This document shows positions 12,672 through 24,716 of a stretch of DNA of 64,000 nucleotides, in pieces. Under the pieces are notes generated by a model. The model ran no database searches and had not been told where the DNA came from. It saw nothing but the letters and a program-made list of their open reading frames with translations. The DNA lies in NCBI GenBank assembly GCA_017591395.1, contig WEDG01002096.1, positions 62,001 to 126,000 on the forward strand. Direction: 5' to 3'. This DNA comes from Schistocephalus solidus. Taxonomy: Eukaryota > Platyhelminthes > Cestoda > Diphyllobothriidea > Diphyllobothriidae. Within the stretch, counting starts at the first letter, position 1, and every line of letters begins with the position of its first letter. The translations under genes and the position numbers were made by a program.

Positions 12672-13115
12672 ATGCCTTGGGGTCAATCTAGAGTCCCGCC
12701 AGTAGCCGCAATGCGGCTAGTGATGTAGGCAGAATGACATTCCCGACGAATACAAGGGAGACTGGCATGGTCATTTCTGGCTTATTAGCCGTCATTGGCC
12801 AGTCATATCTGACCTTAGGGGTTGAGGCACTCAAAGCTCGAGCTCGCAACCTGCTGGTTAGAATTCCAACACTCTAACCCACGGCGCAAAGAGCTTTTTG
12901 TCCTGTCGGTGACGATCGCGAATATTAAAAATGGCATGTGGGTGCTCCTCGATCACTAACGGAACGCACTCGTTCAGCTCTGCCGGCCCCGAGCTCCTCC
13001 AGCAGCCGCAAGGCAGCTAGTGATAAAGGCGGAATGAGATTATCAACAAAGACAAGGGAGACTGCAATGACAATTTCTGGCTTATTAGCCGCCATCAGAC
13101 AGCCCAGTTATCAAT
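12672..13115 (-). repeat. tRNA-derived repeat, family B, tandem pair on minus strand
   Basis: Read on the minus strand, a unit without a head (13115 to about 12950; core GGCTAATAAGCCAGAAATTG, 3' module ending GAACGAGTGCGTTCCGTTAG) runs directly into a complete head, core and partial 3' module (12905 down to 12672). The join between the 3' module and the next head is the same as at 3640-3720 and 48690-48990, so the units lie head-to-tail. Confidence 0.75.
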
Positions 13116-13924
13116 CCTAAGCCTCGAATTTTCTATCTCAAGGAGATGCTCATCATATTTCTCTTTTTCAAACATTATTCATTTGACTCGGACCTTCGCC
13201 AGATATATATTAAAGTCAGACAGGGAGGGATTGTCTGGTTGGGTTGTCCAAATCACGGATATCGGACATACTGTCTGTTAATGGACACCTGACTAGCAAC
13301 AGTTCGGTACGTTGCGTGCGCGCGTGTGTGTTATTAAAACAGACACAAGATGTTTAGTGGAGAAAGGCGGGCGAATGTCCCCTCTTTCGAGCAGCTGTCC
13401 GAAAGTGCGTTTGTCCTTCGATTCCACCGACTGGCGTCTAATATTTTGTGCGATTTCGGTATGACCACCCACCCATGAACGCTGCCAAATGTTGTTTTGG
13501 AGTCTTCCGACCACTGGTCTAAGCCACGGTGTACGCGCACCATCAGGGAGGAATTTTAATGACATAGCGTAAACTGTCTTGCTACTGTAGGTTCAGAGCT
13601 GTGCAAGGCTTAATACTGAGTTGTATGTAGCGAAGGGATCAGAAAGCATTCGGTCCAGAAAAATAGAAGCGTTTTATGAATGAAATTTCTACGACGGTTG
13701 ACAAACTCCGAATCGAAGCCTCTTTCAGGTCTGGACGCGGTGCAACAGGCAGCAGAAACTCACTGGCATCATTTTCACTAAAAGATGCCAGTATCTCCTC
13801 GGCCCCCTAGAAGTTAATTAGACGATACAAATGAGAAAAATTGAACGGTTACCGCACCAAAATATGAGCGCCGTGGTTCACATTATTCACAACGAAAATG
13901 GAAGTAATGAGGGTGTTTTTACAG

Positions 13925-14425
13925 GTTTGAATAATTCATTTTACGAAATTGTGAATAACTCGGCGGCCTCGGTGGAATTTAAATACAGGGTTCCCGGTGT
14001 GGGTTTAGAGCTCAGTTGGCTAGAGCGCTGGTTGTACTGAAGCCTCCCCCTTGCTGTCGTGGATACGAATCCAACTGAGGCCACCGAGTTTTTCACAATT
14101 GGGTCAAATGAATTATTCCAATCTGTCAAAATACTCTTATTGCTTAATTGCACCTGGTAGCCACCTGATGGATTGGTGATTGATTGTTTAGGAAATCCTG
14201 CTTGGATAGTCAGCTTACTGTAGCATAATTGGGGGATTCCATAAGTTGCAGTAGGCTGGACAGGTAACTTGAACCAACAGTGATTAAACTCACGGCCCCC
14301 AGTGGGGTGTCATATTTCAAGCAGCTAGAGTGTTGGCTGTACGAAAGCCTTTCCACTTGCTGTCGTGGTTTTGAATCCCACCGAGACAATCGGGTTTTTC
14401 ATAATTGGATCAAATGGATAAAACG
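13925..14425. repeat. tRNA-derived repeat, family C, palindromic and tandem cluster
   Basis: The left arm 13925-13980 is the inverted complement of 14071-14125 (shared core AACTCGG[C/T]GGCCTC). Between them lies a tRNA-like sequence (GAGCTCAGTTGGCTAGAGCG, later GATACGAATCC). A second plus-strand head follows at about 14300-14400 (GCTAGAGTGTTGGCTGTACG, TTTTGAATCCCACC), separated by the family C body. These are Pol III-type repeat heads, not functional tRNA genes: the acceptor arms and spacing are wrong. Confidence 0.7.
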
Positions 14426-14429
14426 GAAA

Positions 14430-14998
14430 TCCGCAAAATTGCAGGTTTATAACTATCCGTGTAACGGTTTAAACCTTTATTCCTGTAAAATTTTTAACTA
14501 ACTATAACAGTTTAGAACTACATATATAAGCAAACGCAATCACAAAATGTCCCGAGGTCTAGTAAAAGAGCGGTCTAAATTCGCCTGAAGAAGCCATTAT
14601 TTCACCCAATCCCTTCAAAAACTAAATATTATATAGTGTATTACAGTATTACCCACACCTATTCAGTAGAGCGTATTTTAACAATATATGGCCAATAGAA
14701 ACTACTGGCGCAATTTAGAAGGCAGAGTTCCAGTGAAAAAATACACCACGGATTCCTATAATTTGCGTCTGGTGCTCCGTTTTATGAACAACCAGAGTCA
14801 GGTCATCGGACATGCGAATGGTAGATATTTGTTGTTTATGACACACGAGATGAACCTACAGCTGATCGCGCTTATTCAGCGGCCACTCACGCGCTGAATA
14901 AGCAGTCTGACAGAAATCATGGTCACTCCCGCCTAGTGTAAGTTTTAAACCGTTTCAACGCAAGGCCCAAGGAATTTCTACAAGCCCGTTATCTAAAG
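14430..14998. other. No recognisable gene
   Basis: AT-rich intergenic DNA between the family C cluster and the LINE inverted duplication. One 69-codon frame at 14688-14894 has no recognisable motif. Confidence 0.4.
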
Positions 14999-17900
14999 GC
15001 TGGAGGGGAGGCTGCAACCTAGCGTCATTTTGCAAGCCTGTTCCGGGACATCGTAAATCACTAGGCAGAATTTTGGTTAAATTGATAGAGAAAAACTGTT
15101 AATAATTTACAACAGTATACTTTAAAAGGCTAATACTGCAGATAATTTCCTACGGTAAACAGAAAATGACAGACCGGGCATGGATTCAAACTGCAATTGT
15201 GAAAAGTACAACTAATTTATAAAACTGCTTATTTGGGTCAGTACAAACAATATGGGACAGTAAAAAGAACTTTTTAAACTGATAAATAATATAAAGGTCA
15301 CTGTTACTGCCAATAAAATATGGTAAAAAACAAAGCTTCTCTTACATTTAAAAAATTTCTTGGGCTTAGTCCTTACGAATTACTTCTCTAACATTGACAA
15401 AGTGTATTCCAATGCGTCTCTCGGTAAGAGTGAATATATTATGCTGCGGTGGGTTTATTCACTCTATCCTCATTGCCAGAAGAGAATGGAAGGCAAGTAA
15501 AATATATGGAGGGCAAATTTTAATACGATGAAGAACGAATTGATGTCCATAGACTGGGATTGTCTGCTCAAAGGGTTTCCAGAGGATGACTGGAGATCGT
15601 TAAAGACGATTTCACTGGATTTGATTAAGCGCTATTGTCCAGTGAAGATACAAAGAATGACTAGCCGTCTGCCTGGTTCACAAGAGAACTTAACAGGCAG
15701 TTAAAGACTAAAGGTACAAAATGGAAGGTATTTAGGGATACTGCGTCACCAGCGCATCTCGAGGAATTTTGTCGTCAACGCAATGCGGTCAAAAAATTGA
15801 TCTGATAGGCAAGGAAGAACTACGATTCCAGAAGCATCCAGCAGGCTGAAAATAAATCCAAAATTTTATCCCACTATATTGTTGGCAGTTTCGACCGTCG
15901 ATTTCGACGAGGTCCACCGTATGCTCCACACCAGGTGGTGCAGGGACGGTGACTTGCGCGTGAATTAGTTTTAAGTGATAGTAGCCTTGCGCTGCAGCTA
16001 CCGCACTCTCTCCTCCTCCCCCACCTGTGCCCGGTGTCAAGACAGAGTCAAGAAGACCGGAGATGGAAAGGGCGCAGGTGGCTGGTGCAGCCGGAGCCAC
16101 CCCTGGGCGTACCACCACACCTGGCTCGGATCCCACAGAGTGGGAGTGCCATAAAGACCACATTAAGAAGGAGCCATTGCAGCCTGACTCTCAGTCCGCC
16201 AGTCAGCCACTCCACACAAAACACACATTGGACTGACCACGCGGTCCGATTTATACCGTCAGTTGGCAACCTTCCAAGCCACGGCTTTTAGCGCACCGTG
16301 ATAGTTTTAAGCGCGTCAGATTGTTTATAGTGAAGAACATGCGCTGAGCTGTCGACCTCACTCTCTCCCCAATCGCCACCATCAGACACTGTCCGAGCCG
16401 GTCAGTTGCCTGATGTGGGAGTGAGCGCATTGGCTGACGGATCGGCGTACCCGTCTTCACGCGCCACAGCACGACCTGGCTCCCATAACGCACACACCAG
16501 GATTCACAAACTCAGGGGGTATGGAGCAGCCATCGCCGTCTGACTCCCAGTCCACTGGTCAGCCACTCGACACACACAGCACATACACTGAGCCGACGGC
16601 GTGGTCTGGTGGAAGCGTCAGATTGGCAGACTTCCCAACCACGGTTTCTAGGAGACCGTGATATACTCTGGTAAATGGTGATTGTGAGGGTGTTGTCGAT
16701 GTATTGGTGTAGGTAGTGTGCGCTGATGTAGCTTAGCCTCCGGTGGTTTACCGGAGCTTGTCGTGGAGGCACATGTGTCCTAATAGGCCCATGCGGTGTG
16801 TAAATGTGCGAGAGCAGTGAGGGCAGTGAAGGTGGGTGCGTTGACTGTATGTCAGAGCCCCAGGCACTGGTTCACCAGCCTCCATGCGATGGATTCGCAT
16901 GTGAATGACCAGGCTGATGCGTGAGTTTAAGTTAATAGATGACTAAAGAACAAGGACCCAGTCGCAGTTCCTAAGGATGATAATGGTGTAAAATTCGTTT
17001 AAAATAGGGAGAAGGCTGAGCACTTGTGTCGGTTCTTTGCCTCGATATTTACTAGAAAATATGACCTTAGTTTGACAATGTCAATAGTGTTGTTGTTAAC
17101 GCCGGTTCAGTGCTTAAATATATGCTCTTCACGGCATCCTTCGTAAATAGAGAGCTGAAGAATCGCAAAGAAGCAAAGTCATCTGGTCCGGACAATATAC
17201 CGGCAAAGTTCACGAGGTAATTGGCGAACGAAATCTCCAAACCACTAGCTTATAAATTCCATTCGTCAGTTGAGTTAATGAGACTGCCATCCGAATGGAA
17301 GACAGCAAATATATTCCTGATATACAAGAGTGTGGCTCAATCTAATGTCAATAATTATCCGCAAATCAGTCTTACCTGCATTTGCTGTAAAATAATGGAA
17401 ACTGTAATTACGAAGGTGAGGATGGAGTTCCTGGAGGAAAACAACGTACTCACAGAGTTCTGTTACGGCTTTAGACAGAGCTGTTACTGTTTTCTAGTCT
17501 ATTGATCTCGACAGAGCAGTGGAATGATGCACTGAAAGAATATGGTAGGGTTGACGTCCTCTACACTTATTTCAAGAAGGCTTTCGACAGCGTAACGCAC
17601 AACCACCTAATTTATAAATTATCTGAAATCGGAATATGAGGAATGCTGCTGAAATGGATCACAGATTTTCTCACAGGGAGATTGCAAACCGTATGCATTG
17701 ATACCCCGAAGTCTACACCTACCTCGGTCCTAAGTGGTGTCCCCAAGGCTCCGTCTTAGGGCCGTTCCTCTTCCTCGTCTTCATCAATGACTGTGGCGAT
17801 AACCTAGGTTTCAGCGCTGTTATGTTTGCTGACGATGTTAAATCGTGGAGAGCTATCAGATCTGACGCCAATAGGCACGCAATTCAAGAGAGTTGCAACC

Positions 17901-18550
17901 GCGTTAATGACCGGTTTGTTCGTTGGCTCTTGAGTTTTAACGTTGGGAAGTGTGTGGTCTTAAGACTCCGTACCAGAAGGACCAGTTAGGAGTATGATTC
18001 CTATCAATAACTTCCCACTGGACAGACCCCTTTAAATGTTGATGAATAGAAGCACCTCGGGGTTCTACTAAATTCCTCTCACAAGCCATCTTCAAAGTGT
18101 CTTAAGGCAGCTTAACGCGTGTCCAGACGGGCATTTGTGCAGATTGATAAGAAAAAAATACAGAAATAGCTAGGGAGAATTTGTTTGATCTCACTTGTAT
18201 TATGCCATTTAGGCCTGGTGTCCGGGGTTTAAGAAGGTTTACCTACAGCTGGAACGAGTGCAGGCGCAGGCTACGCAGATGGTCAAGAATCTTAGTCATC
18301 TGCCTTAATAAGCCAGACTGACTGAACTTGATTAATTTCCTATCAGTTGCAGGTAAACACGCGGTGATCTCAACAAAACCTACTGTATTGTTAGAGGCGA
18401 TGTGCATTGCCTAGAATTTGATGACTCCTTCGAATTGGCTGCGACGGAACATTTGCGGGGTCATTCCTTTAAAATGCAGAGAAAGTTGATCCGTTCGGAC
18501 GTCCGACGGAATAACTTCTCGCAGAGGGTCGTTGGAGCATTGAACGAACC
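14999..18550 (+). pseudogene. Defective CR1/Jockey-like LINE, plus-strand copy (left arm)
   Basis: Fragments of a non-LTR retrotransposon polyprotein lie in order. The endonuclease-RT linker is at 15528-15800 (MKNELMSIDWDCLLKGFPED..., RQRNAVKKLI), RT fingers at about 17160-17500 (SSGPDNIPAKFT, LPSEWKTANI, ISLTCICCKIMETVI), RT palm at 17590-17990 ([35 protein letters not shown]), and the thumb/C-terminus at 18235-18545 (LERVQAQATQMVKNLSHLP, VRRNNFSQRVVGALN). It is inactive: TGA at about 17637, a missing C in the VPQGSVLGP motif (about 17740), other stops, and a family A insertion from about 15885. The 15.0-15.82 and 17.6-17.99 kb parts are repeated inverted at 18.75-19.95 kb. Confidence 0.85.
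15885..16700 (-). repeat. Dispersed repeat family A, copy 3, inserted in LINE, with internal partial tandem
   Basis: The reverse complement of 15885-16060 repeats the 2840-3010 block (GGAGGAGAGAGTGCGG..., AGACAGAGTC complement). Two similar segments follow in the same orientation: 16170-16310 and 16525-16670. Both read CTGACTC-CAGTCC-C-GTCAGCCACT and end in CCAA/ACCACGG-TTT-...CACCGTGAT. The element interrupts the LINE reading frame, so it is younger than that LINE copy or part of a local rearrangement. Confidence 0.65.
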
Positions 18551-18748
18551 TTGACGAGGTTGTTCTTTTAGAAACCGTGTAAACATTTAGATGGAAATTC
18601 AAACTCATTAACTGAAAAACTACAGTACATACGAGAAATATTTTGACAGCAGCGACAGCTTGCACCTGGCTCACACATATCAATGACCTCACATTTACAT
18701 TAGTCAGAGTTACGGAAGTAGAAGTTCATTTTCTGGCCATCTATTAAT

Positions 18749-19947
18749 GTGGTCCTTCTGGTACGCAATCTTAAGACCACACACTTCCCAACGTTAAAAC
18801 TCAAGAGCCAACGAACAAACCGGTCATTAACGCGGTTTCAACTCTCTTGAATTGCGTGCCTATTGGCGTCAGATCTGATAGCTCTCCACGATTTAACATC
18901 GTCAGCAAACATAACAGCGCTGAAACCTAGGTTATCGCCACAGTCATTGATGAAGACGAGGAAGAGGAACGGCCCTAAGACGGAGCCTTGGGGACACCAC
19001 TTAGGACCGAGGTAGGTGTAGACTTCGGGGTATCAATGCATACGGTTTGCAATCTCCCTGTGAGAAAATCTGTGATCCATTTCAGCAGCATTCCTCTTAT
19101 TCCGATTTCAGATAATTTATTAATTAGTTCTTCCTTGCCTGCCAGATCAATTTTTTGACCGCATTGCGTTGACGACAAAATTCCTCGAGATGCGCTGGTG
19201 ACGCAGTATCCCTAAATACCTTCCATTTTGTACCTTTATTCTTTAACTGCTTGTTAAGTTCTCTTGTGAACCAGGCAGACGGCTAGTCATTCTTTGTAAC
19301 TTCACTGGACAATAGCGCTTAATCAAATGTAGTGAAATCGTCTTTAACGATCTCCAGTCATCCTCTGGAAACCCTTTGAGCAGACAATCCCAGTCTATGG
19401 ACATCAATTCGTTCTTCATCGTATTAAAATTTGCCTTCCATATATTTTACTTGCCTTCCATTCTCTAATGGCAATGAGGATAGAGTGAATAATCCCACCG
19501 CAGCATAATATATTCACTATTACCGAGAGACGCATTGGAATACACTTTGTCAATGTTAGAGAAGTAATTCGTAAGGACTAAGCCCAAGCAATTTTTAAAT
19601 ATAAGAGAAGCTTTGTTTTTACCATATTTTTTTGGCAATAACAGTGACCTTTCTATTATTTATCAGTTTAAAAAGTTCTTTTTACTGTCCCATATTGTTT
19701 GTACTGACCCAAATAAGCAGTTTGATAAATTAGTTGCACTTTGCGCAATTGCGGTTTGAATCCGTGCCCGGTCTGTCATTTTCTGTTTATCGTAGGAAAT
19801 TATCTGCAGTATTAGCCTTTTAAAGTATACTGTTGTAAATTATTAACAGTTTTTCTCTATCAATTCAACCAAAATTCTGCCTAGTGATTTACGATGTCCC
19901 GGAAGAGATGTGCAAAATGGCGTTAGGCTACAGCCTCCTATCTAGCT
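18749..19947 (-). pseudogene. Internally deleted LINE, minus-strand copy (right arm of inverted duplication)
   Basis: The reverse complement matches 14999-15822 joined directly to about 17600-17988 of the plus copy. The join near 19130 fuses ...DLAGKEEL to INKLSEIGIRGMLLKW, removing the RT fingers and first catalytic Asp motif. It keeps the same one-base deletion in VPQGSVLGP as the plus copy, although it has AGA where the plus copy has TGA (IRGM). The motif FADDVKSW is still readable. Not functional. Confidence 0.85.
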
Positions 19948-20134
19948 TGGGAGACCTCGAATTTTTCGTCTGATATTATTAAATCTACAATTCATCTGGT
20001 TCACCTAGTATCTCTTGATCCTGTGGTCGTTCATGTGTAAACCTTGTCCTGCAATAATAGGTTTTCGTCTTATGAGACCTTTCCTGTTTACTGGCAATAA
20101 AGAAATAATCAGTCACTTGCTACATGGAACTATG

Positions 20135-20300
20135 ACTAGTACCTCGAGACAGTTATCCAAAAAATATTTGAAGTCATTGGAGCAACTGAAACTAAAGAAC
20201 TGATAAAACACAGGCATAATTTTATGCTGCGTAATATTCCAAAGCAAATATCTGCTATCGATGGTACGCATTTGTTTTTTTTTATGAATCTGTGACTCGG
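20135..20300 (+). pseudogene. Possible PIF/Harbinger-like transposase scrap
   Basis: One frame reads ETVIQKIFEVIGATETKELI and, further on, RNIPKQISAIDGTHLFF. The AIDGTH sequence resembles the first catalytic-Asp block (GAIDGTH) of PIF/Harbinger DDE transposases, preceded as usual by an IP/FP residue pair. The frame closes upstream at 20137-20139 and downstream within about 40 bases. Terminal repeats were not seen. It is a short relic at best, and chance similarity cannot be excluded. Confidence 0.4.
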
Positions 20301-20499
20301 GATTCAGAGCCACGCACGCTAAGTGACTGCGCTCGCTTAGTCATAGTTCCCCAATATTAATCCCTGTCTTTCTCTTAATAGAAGTGAACTTCAAATTGGC
20401 AAGGAAGGAGATTAGCAGAGAATTCGGTCGCAACTGACATTCTTCCGTTTCCCTTGACTTCACCCTAATGCAGAGCCTCACAGAAAAAAATCCAGGCTT

Positions 20500-22560
20500 T
20501 TATCCCCTTTAAGATTTTTAATTCAAATTCAGCTTCTTCTACTGTTCCGCATTTTCTCCAGAACAGACTTAAAAAATTACGAAAGCAACTTAAAGATTCA
20601 TCTAAAAGCTCTTTGTCAGTTCATTTAAGGATTGCACAAATATTTGAATTAGCATCGAAAAATTAGGCTCGCGAGAGATAAGCGTAGGGAGTCTCGGGCA
20701 CTAAGTGATGCCAATTCATCCAAATCTGTTGCTCATATCTTCCATGTTCGGTCATCGGCTAAGCGTCTGAATGTAACTCCGCCCTTACTCGACTGTAACA
20801 AAAAATATGTTACAGACGATTTGGGCAAAGCAGAGTTGTTAAATTGGTTTTTTTGGCAACCACTTTACCACTGAAACTAGCCCCACTCCCACAATTCCTC
20901 TGCTTTCAAATTCGCTTCTAACAACCATTAATTTCTCGCCTTCATGTATTCAAAAGGAAATAGCTCACCTAAAAAATTCAAATTCGGTTGTAACTGATAA
21001 CATTCCAAACTCACTTATTAAACAGTTATGTGATTTTCCACCTTTACTAAGCAAGTTATTCTCAGTATTTCTCGAAAATGGTTTCTTCCCCGATTATTGG
21101 AAAACTTCTATTATAATACCAGTTTTTAAATCTGGTTCCCGCTCGGACATTCTTAACTATCGCGGTGTTCATAAAACGCCCTCTCTTGCTAAACTCTTCG
21201 AAAAACTAATTGCAAAACAAATCACAGATTTTTGCATAAGCAATTAAATTATCAACTTTTCCCAACACGGATTCTTACCGGACCGCTCTTGTGAAACCTG
21301 CCACATGTCTTTTCTAAATCTACTAACCTCTCTTCGTAAGGATCATCTCTCTGTGGTAGTTATCTATTTTGATCTTAGTAAGGCATTCGATAAAGTGCCT
21401 CATAAACGACTTCTAGCTAAACTAGAAGCTATAGGATTTCGTAATCCCCTTACTGACTTTATTAGATCATAAGTAAATGATCAAAAGCAAAAAGTTTTAG
21501 TAGGGTCCTTATACTTAAGTGCTACCCCGATTGTTAGTGGTGTCCTTCAGGGTACCGTATTAGGTCCTTTGTTGTTCTTTCTGTATATAAATGATTTTTC
21601 ATCGATAGTTAAATATTCTCAATCTTTTATTTATGCTGATGACCTCAAATGCGTGTATTCCTTCTCTAACTCTACGACCGAACGGTGCCTAGAACAAATT
21701 CATTCAGACTTAGACGCTCTTTCGGCCTGGAGTTCCACATGGCTAATGGAGTTCTCACCTACTAAGTGTCGCTTCATGAGTTTTGGGCCTGTAAGGCTGC
21801 CGCAACCTCTTATTTTTGAAGATTACCCTATGATTGAATGTTCCTTCATCAAGGACTTGGGCTTAAGCTACACCAATAAATTAGATCTTTCACCTCATGC
21901 CGATAGAATTACGGCCAAAGCTGATAAGAATGGCGGCTTTATTTCTTATAAGTTCTACCTTCCTGAAATTAAATTAAGACTTTATCGTATGTTTGTACTT
22001 CCCATTCTTGAATTTTGCTGTCCTTTATTTGGTTTAATGAACGAATCTAGCGGTTCAAAAATTGAAAATTTCCAAAGACATTTCACAAAAAAACTCCTAT
22101 TTCCGACTCTTTCAACTTCTTCCTACTCAACAAGATGCCAGCTAATGAAGCTAGAATTTATTTGGGTCAGGAGACTTGAAGCAGGCTTTTGCCTCCTTTT
22201 CCGACTAAATAATAGTTCGACTCTCCCCAAGCTTTCTGTCATTACCCCCGTTTGTCTTCCTTACAACCTAAGAAATTCTGCACTAATTATACCTCCTCCT
22301 GCATCCTCCACGTGTAAACGCTCTCTCTTCTTTGCTTCTAGGTACAGTTTTCTTTGGAATAACTTGCCAATTGAAAATAAGGTCGTTAACTAGTCTATCT
22401 GCATTCAAGCGAAGACTGCACATTTATCTTAACACTGTTTCTACTAACCTTTTATTTTCCTCATCTTTTCCCAGTTGCTTTCCCCATGACTCAGAGAAAG
22501 GACAATCGGGAATTTAATTGACCCTCTTGAAACTATATTTTCGCTACCTCGGGTAGCCCA
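20500..22560 (+). pseudogene. CR1/Jockey-like LINE reverse transcriptase, second element
   Basis: The coding remnant shows DLGKAELLN...F, TDNIPNSLIKQLCDFPPLLS, FPDYWKTSIIIPVFKSGSRS, FDLSKAFDKVPHKRLLAKLE (21368-21427), SGVLQGTVLGPLLFFLYIND, YADD (21632-21643) and a C-terminal thumb with RSLFFASRYSFLWNNLP. These are the RT fingers, palm and thumb of a non-LTR retrotransposon. The longest intact frame is 21569-22393. Upstream, the same frame carries TAA at 21245 and 21470, and frames shift before about 20880, so it is inactive. The catalytic YADD is intact. The 3' UTR follows at 22930-23125. The upstream endonuclease is missing, so it is 5'-truncated. Confidence 0.88.
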
Positions 22561-22929
22561 TGAACTATAATGTCTCCTTATATCACCAGCCACCCAAACG
22601 ATGACGTCATTCGGACGTACACATTCGGTGGTCCACAGTCTAAAATGCTACTGTTTGTTTGGATACTAACTATCATCAGAATTCAATTCTGGATCCTAAG
22701 ATGCTGAGGACTTAAGTTCATTGACACATTTTCATGAGATTTTGTTTCATATGCCTAAGTGATCAAGAACGAATCAACTCGTCGTTTCATTATCTCAGTC
22801 TGAAATGCTTCTACCGTATTACCTTACTCTACCACCTGACCATTTTTTCCTAAGCAGTTTTTTCTCCTACCTTCTATTCAAAAATGAAGGCTTATTGAAC
22901 TCTGCCTCCATTTTTATTGTAGGAATTTT

Positions 22930-23126
22930 TTGTTTCACTGCCTATTTTTTCTAAATCACCATTAATTTTAAAACATCGCTAACTGTTGACATAGCAGGAC
23001 AAGTTATGTATTTGTACATTTTATCTGCACACATTATCATAACTTTATTTCGTTACTAATGTTTGCTTAGACAGTGCCTTGCCGGTGCTAACCAAATATA
23101 AATTCTAAATAAATAAATAAATATGG
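22930..23126 (+). repeat. LINE 3' UTR with (AAAT)n tail, copy 1
   Basis: From GTTTCACTGCCTATTTTTTC through TGTACATTTTATCTGCACAC to the tail (AAATTCTAAATAAATAAATA), this stretch is repeated closely at 28855-29062. A short tandem tail is typical of CR1/Jockey-type target-primed insertions. It lies downstream of the 20.5-22.5 kb RT and probably belongs to it. Confidence 0.8.
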
Positions 23127-23169
23127 AATAAACTACGCCAGAAAAGAAAAATCATACAAATGTATTCTT

Positions 23170-23480
23170 TCTATCTATCACGATTTTTCTGCGTCTAGAA
23201 CCGCTTCTAGGAATTCTGGGTGATGATATGGTTGAATCTGTCTTCCAACTCGACGGAGTGCGTGATATCTGAGTTCGATTCCAGGTCTTACCTTGAGGAC
23301 GATGGCACTGTCTCCACAGTCAGCAACCGGGGAATTTTTCGGCAGACCTCGAGCAACCGTCCGCGAATGCACCCTTGCCTGGTGCAGAATCTCGGTTCCT
23401 TAAAAAGACAGAGAGACTACAAAAACACTGCACTTGTGCCTACCCTTCCCCGGTCTGAACTGCTATAATCGCACGGGCAG
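23170..23480. repeat. Possible tRNA-like repeat, unassigned
   Basis: A B-box-like GAGTTCGATTCC at 23272-23283 and open frames on both strands suggest a Pol III-derived repeat, but no second copy was found in the window. Low confidence. Confidence 0.3.
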
Positions 23481-23689
23481 CAGTTTTTTCTCCCGAATAA
23501 CATAAAGTTAGGAAAAACACTAATAACTATATAACTCGGGTATTTTTTCATTGCTAATCTGATCCCCACTGCATATTCATTCTGATATTGCCTGTAAATC
23601 AGCGTTAAATATAATTATTTAATTGAATATAATTGGCTCTTTGGATCACTCTAAATATTACTAGCGTTTACCTTCGGTGCCAGAGGTTG

Positions 23690-24135
23690 GTCGAGGGTGA
23701 GGTTCATTAGCTTGCGCCCGAAGAATTTTGGCACACCGTCAACTGTAATATTTTCCCAGTCTATTAAAGGTGCATTGAAAGCTCCATCATCAGCTGCACT
23801 TGGAAGGTTTGGTGTTCTTTATACTGTCAGCAAGTGAAGGTTTTATGAAAAATTTTTCGTAGCTTTATCCAGAGAGATTCATATTCGAAGAGGAGGGCGT
23901 GCGGTCATTCGAAATACCGAGATTCCTGGGCTAACATATACGATCACCTCACCGTCCAGTCTATTTTGCCGGTCACCAGGAAAGTGCTGGTTTCCTTCAA
24001 TCGAAACCTCGGTATCCGTGATTTTGGCTTTTGAGCCACGTTTCCCTTATGGAAGCGACATCGGGGTTTGATCTAAGACTAGGACCTTGAATTCATCCAT
24101 TTTTCAAATGGAGAATTTGAACATTAGTATACAAA
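23690..24135 (-). pseudogene. LINE endonuclease-domain fragment (minus strand)
   Basis: The minus-strand translation, with frame changes, gives KMDEFKVLVL, ETWLKSQNHGYRG, EVIVYVSPGISVF, ESLWIKL and DDGAFNAPLIDWENI. This is the order of blocks in the APE-type endonuclease of CR1/Jockey LINEs (E-TWL, GYRG, GGV-YV, D-NAP-IDW). It is broken by stops and ends with LMNLTLDQPL. No RT follows on this strand. Confidence 0.65.
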
Positions 24136-24669
24136 ATTCTCAATGTAGACTAGGTAAGTCCGTTATATAGACGTCTGCCCATTCCGTGGGATTGAATGCT
24201 ATAATCTGTCGGTGCTGACCGAGATGAGCTAGTGTCCATAACGCCCAAGCTGATGTGTGGCGTTTGGTCATCAAAAAAAGTTCTGGAGTGCGTTCCTTTT
24301 TATTAAGCGAGCGATGTATATTTGGGTACTTCATATTAAGTGTCAGTCGTCTCGGTGAGTACTAGCCTTGATGATGTAAGGGGTTGGCCAAAGTATAAAT
24401 CTCTTCACCACTTTTATTTCCCCGTCCGCTATTTGGAACAATGTTTCCCCTGTTAGGACTTCCTCTTCATTTTGTTTCTAGCCTTCCTCATTTGGTGACT
24501 TTCCACCGGTTCGTAATCCAGCTGAAATAACACATCACATTGTGAGTTACGTAGAGCCCTCATCCGTTTGATGAGGTGTGAAGCCTAAAAATGATTTTCA
24601 AGAATGAGTTAAGAAGTCTCGGTCATGATAGGTTGTGTGTAGCACAAGCTTTCCGTAGACGGCGTAAGC

Positions 24670-24716
24670 CTATTTTCCTCAAATACACTGAACTGAACTG
24701 AACTGAACTGAACATC
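24670..24716 (+). repeat. (TGAAC)n repeat at the end of a CCTATTTTCCTCAAA block
   Basis: GGCGTAAGCCTATTTTCCTC is followed by CACTGAACTGAACTGAACTG. The same block with a shorter, mutated tail (CACTGAACTAAACTG) lies at 29213-29256. This looks like the 3' terminus of a dispersed element with a pentanucleotide tail. Confidence 0.6.
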
